NCBI GenBank assembly: GCA_003131985.1
Contig: PKWH01000134.1
Location: 842-9,916 of the forward strand
Reading direction: 5' to 3'
Source of the DNA: Acidobacteriota bacterium
Lineage (GTDB): Bacteria; Acidobacteriota; Terriglobia; Acidiferrales; UBA7541
Length of the DNA: 9,075 nucleotides
The position numbers and the translations under genes are program-made. Position 1 is the first letter of the stretch; each line of letters starts with the position of its first letter. The notes under the pieces were generated by a model, which saw only the letters and a list, made by a program, of their open reading frames with translations, did no database searches and was not told where the DNA came from. This document shows, piece after piece, positions 6,798 to 9,075 of the stretch.

Positions 6798-7778
6798 GTG
6801 AGCAAGCCGGCGATCTTTTCCACGCGACAACTATTTCAAGCCGCACGCACGATCCTTGACGAACATTTCAACGTGGACTATTGGAAGGGGGCTGAACTTT
6901 CCCGCGCAGAGCTGTTGAAACACGTAGCGGATAAGGAAGGACTGGTCTGTTTGCTGACGGAAAAAGTGGACGGGGAGTTGCTTTCAGCGGCGCCGAAACT
7001 GCGCATCGCGTCCACGGTTTCTGTCGGCTATGACAATATCGATGTGCCCGCCTGCACGAAACACAAAGTTGTAGCTACGAACACTCCGGGGGTGCTCGAC
7101 GACACTACCGCCGATTTTGCGTGGACGCTTTTGATGGCAGTTGCACGGCGGTTGCTCGAAGGCGATTCCTGGATACGGTCCGGCTCTTGGAACGGATGGG
7201 ACCTGGATCAGCTCGTTGGCGGAGACGTTTGGGGAAAGACGCTGGGCATTGTGGGGTTTGGACGAATCGGCCGGGGAGTGGCGCGCCGCGCGCAGGGTTT
7301 TCAGATGCGCGTGCTTTATAACGACGCTGTTCGCGCACCGGCGGATGTAGAAAAGGAACTGAACGCGGAATTCGTGGATCGCGACCGGCTGTTTCGCGAA
7401 TCGGATTTCATCAGCTTGCACGTTCCGCTGCTGCCCGATACGCGGCACCTGATTTCGAAAGATAATCTCGAGAAGATGAAACGCACCGCATTTCTGGTGA
7501 ATACTTCGCGCGGTCCGGTGGTGGATGAAGCGGCGCTGGCGGAAGCTCTGGAAAACGGGAAAATTGCCGGGGCGGCGCTGGACGTTTTTGAGCATGAGCC
7601 GAAAGTTCATCCCGCGCTGGTGACGCGTAAGGACGTAATCCTGACGCCGCACATGGCCAGCGCTTCGCTGGACACGCGAACGAAGATGGCAGTGATGGCG
7701 GCGAACAATGTGGTCGCGCTATTCGAGGGACGGCGGCCGCCCAACGCGCTGAATGCGGATGCCTTGGGGCTGAAATAG
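6798..7778 (+). CDS. D-2-hydroxyacid dehydrogenase, glyoxylate/hydroxypyruvate reductase type
   Basis: This NAD(P)H-dependent cytoplasmic enzyme is predicted to reduce glyoxylate to glycolate and/or hydroxypyruvate to D-glycerate. From the GTG at 6798 it is 326 residues, normal for the family. SVGYDNID (75-82) and NTPGVLDDTTADFAWTLLMA (95-114) are typical of the glyoxylate reductase branch. The nucleotide-binding motif is GFGRIG at 153-158. The catalytic residues appear as Arg238 (VNTSRGPVVDE), Glu267 (DVFEHEP) and His285 (LTPHMASAS). It starts 100 bases after the quinone oxidoreductase gene and 122 bases before the glycerate kinase gene, all on the plus strand. The kinase next door favours hydroxypyruvate reduction to D-glycerate. 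Pure glyoxylate reduction would run against the nearby glycolate oxidase. Cofactor preference and gyaR versus ghrB naming cannot be settled by eye, so no symbol is given. Confidence 0.9.
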   Translation: MSKPAIFSTRQLFQAARTILDEHFNVDYWKGAELSRAELLKHVADKEGLVCLLTEKVDGELLSAAPKLRIASTVSVGYDNIDVPACTKHKVVATNTPGVLDDTTADFAWTLLMAVARRLLEGDSWIRSGSWNGWDLDQLVGGDVWGKTLGIVGFGRIGRGVARRAQGFQMRVLYNDAVRAPADVEKELNAEFVDRDRLFRESDFISLHVPLLPDTRHLISKDNLEKMKRTAFLVNTSRGPVVDEAALAEALENGKIAGAALDVFEHEPKVHPALVTRKDVILTPHMASASLDTRTKMAVMAANNVVALFEGRRPPNALNADALGLK

Positions 7779-7900
7779 CGCGGATCGTCGGTTTACGGGG
7801 TTAGAGGAACAGGTCTTGCGTCTATGCCTCAGATCGGTTGTTTCTACTTGCCGCTGAAATCTCAGAATTTTCCCCGCCGTGATAACGCGGGCAAAAAATC

Positions 7901-9075
7901 GTGAAACAGACAGCGCAACGCGTTTTTCTGGAAACGCTGGCGGCGATTCAAATCCCAGCAGTTCTTGCGCGAAAACTTGGCCGTGCGGGCTCTGTTATCC
8001 ATGCGGGAGGCGCTTCGATCGATCTTCGCGATTTTCGCGAGATAGTCGCCATCGCATTCGGAAAGGCCTCGCTTCCGATGGCGGAAGCTTTGAGCGAAAT
8101 TCTGGCGCCGGAATTTCAGGTCGATGGAATCCTGGTTGGGCCCGCTTCTCCTCCCGGCGCTCTGCCGGGATGGAAATCGTTTGTCGGCGGCCATCCAATT
8201 CCTTCGGCGGAGAGCTTTGCAGCAGGCCGCGCGATCCTTGACCGGCTTGCGCAGTGCGACGAGCGCTCGCTAATCTTTTTTTTGATTTCCGGCGGCGGTT
8301 CAGCGCTGGTGGAGCAGCCGCTCGACGGCAATATCACACTAGAGGATTTCCAGAAGTTGCACCTCGCGCTGGTTACTTGCGGCGCGCCCATTGAAGAAAT
8401 CAACGTAATTCGAAAGCGGCTGTCCGCCACAAAAGGGGGACGCCTGGCCACTGCGGCGCCGCGCGCGATGAAAATTACTTTGGCAATCAGCGACGTTCCC
8501 GAAGGGGAAGAATCGGCGCTGGCTTCCGGGCCGACGTTGCCGGACCCTACGACGAACCAGGACGCTGAACAAATCGCGCGTCAGTACGATTTACTTCCGA
8601 AGCTGCCGGTGTCCATTCGCGGCTTGTTCGAACGACACGCGCTTTCGGAAACTCCTAAACTCGGCGATCCTGCTTTCGCGCGGTCCCGTTTTGAATTGTT
8701 GCTGCGCGAACACGATTTAATGCACGCAGGCCATCACGCTTGCGAAGCGGAGGGGTTCGTCAGCCTCGCCGATAACACCACGGATAATTGGCCGCTGGAA
8801 AAGGCTGCCGATCATTTGCTCGCGCTGCTCGACGCATTGAAGAAGGACAATCCAGAAAGGCATGTTGCGCTGCTGGCCGGCGGGGAAGTGAGCAGTCCGG
8901 TGACGGGCGAAGGAATCGGCGGGCGAAATTTGGCGTTCGTGCTGGCGTGCGTTCCGAAGATCGCGGGAAGAAAGATTACGGTTTTGAGCGCGGGAACAGA
9001 CGGAATTGACGGAAACAGTCCGGCAGCCGGAGCAGTGGCGGATGGTGAAACGCTCGAACGCTCGCGAGAAGCGGG
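7901..9075 (+). CDS. Class II glycerate kinase (DUF4147/MOFRL family), C-terminus cut by window
   Basis: This enzyme phosphorylates D-glycerate with ATP, in this family typically to 2-phosphoglycerate. The frame runs open from a GTG at 7901 to the last base (391 codons plus two bases); an in-frame TAA at 7883 rules out a longer start. Family motifs appear in order: AFGKAS with Lys55 (52-57), GGHPIPS (96-102), SGGGSALVEQP (130-140), RKRLSATKGGRLA (171-183), SDVPEGEESALASGPT (197-212), GGEV (327-330), GGRNLAF (340-346) and GTDGIDG (365-371). The last three belong to the C-terminal MOFRL domain. Family members are usually 420-450 residues, so about 30-60 residues probably lie beyond the edge. 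No clear ribosome site precedes the GTG. Residues 126-128 are encoded by an 8-base T run (8276-8283), but the frame is intact. It follows the hydroxyacid dehydrogenase gene, consistent with hydroxypyruvate to glycerate to 2-phosphoglycerate. Symbols in use include gckA and ttuD; I do not choose one. Confidence 0.92.
   Translation, partial: MKQTAQRVFLETLAAIQIPAVLARKLGRAGSVIHAGGASIDLRDFREIVAIAFGKASLPMAEALSEILAPEFQVDGILVGPASPPGALPGWKSFVGGHPIPSAESFAAGRAILDRLAQCDERSLIFFLISGGGSALVEQPLDGNITLEDFQKLHLALVTCGAPIEEINVIRKRLSATKGGRLATAAPRAMKITLAISDVPEGEESALASGPTLPDPTTNQDAEQIARQYDLLPKLPVSIRGLFERHALSETPKLGDPAFARSRFELLLREHDLMHAGHHACEAEGFVSLADNTTDNWPLEKAADHLLALLDALKKDNPERHVALLAGGEVSSPVTGEGIGGRNLAFVLACVPKIAGRKITVLSAGTDGIDGNSPAAGAVADGETLERSREA

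Noticed and set aside
6984..7652. Minus-strand frame of 222 codons antisense to the hydroxyacid dehydrogenase
   Set aside because: The plus-strand gene has complete catalytic and nucleotide-binding motifs. The antisense product is basic, without recognisable domains.
7873..7891. Possible hairpin CCCGC/GCGGG before the glycerate kinase start
   Set aside because: The stem is only 5 bp with a 9-base loop and is followed by an A-run on the plus strand. It is too weak for a terminator and not a known riboswitch.

Overview
The window reads as a stretch of chromosome from a GC-rich bacterium, most likely a member of the Acidobacteriota. That assignment is an inference from protein style: the secreted protein near the left end and the C-terminal fragment before it resemble conserved hypothetical proteins I associate with acidobacterial genomes, and the glycolate oxidase subunits fit the same group. 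No rRNA or other phylogenetic marker is present to confirm it. I see no mobile element, CRISPR array, tRNA or phage gene, and every long reading frame I accept is intact except the two cut by the window edges.

Layout. At the left edge (1-216, +) lies the end of an unrecognised protein, followed after 38 bases by a gene for a secreted protein of unknown function (255-1112, +). A 186-base convergent spacer (1113-1298) holds two strong hairpins and no gene. On the minus strand, reading right to left, is a tight glycolate oxidase operon: glcD (ends 4038), glcE (4041-2644) and glcF (2639-1299). glcD and glcE overlap by 4 bases, and glcE and glcF are 4 bases apart. A 215-base divergent spacer (5469-5683) separates glcD from a zinc-independent quinone-oxidoreductase-like gene (5684-6697, +). 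Two further plus-strand genes follow: a D-2-hydroxyacid dehydrogenase of the glyoxylate/hydroxypyruvate reductase type (6798-7778) and a class II (MOFRL-type) glycerate kinase (7901 to the right edge, cut).

How the genes fit together. GlcDEF is known to oxidise glycolate to glyoxylate and pass electrons to the respiratory quinone pool. The hydroxyacid dehydrogenase family reduces glyoxylate to glycolate and hydroxypyruvate to D-glycerate. The glycerate kinase phosphorylates D-glycerate to 2-phosphoglycerate, which enters glycolysis. The locus therefore looks like a C2/C3 hydroxyacid salvage module. The steps that would join glyoxylate to glycerate (glyoxylate carboligase plus tartronate semialdehyde reductase, or a serine-glyoxylate aminotransferase) are not in the window. 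The quinone oxidoreductase has no evident substrate link to the pathway.

The most useful sequence-level observations are a good sigma70-type promoter in front of glcD that moves its likely start 42 bases downstream of the longest frame, and the paired hairpins in the convergent spacer. I found no convincing evidence of a new biological system; this is mainly ordinary central metabolism.
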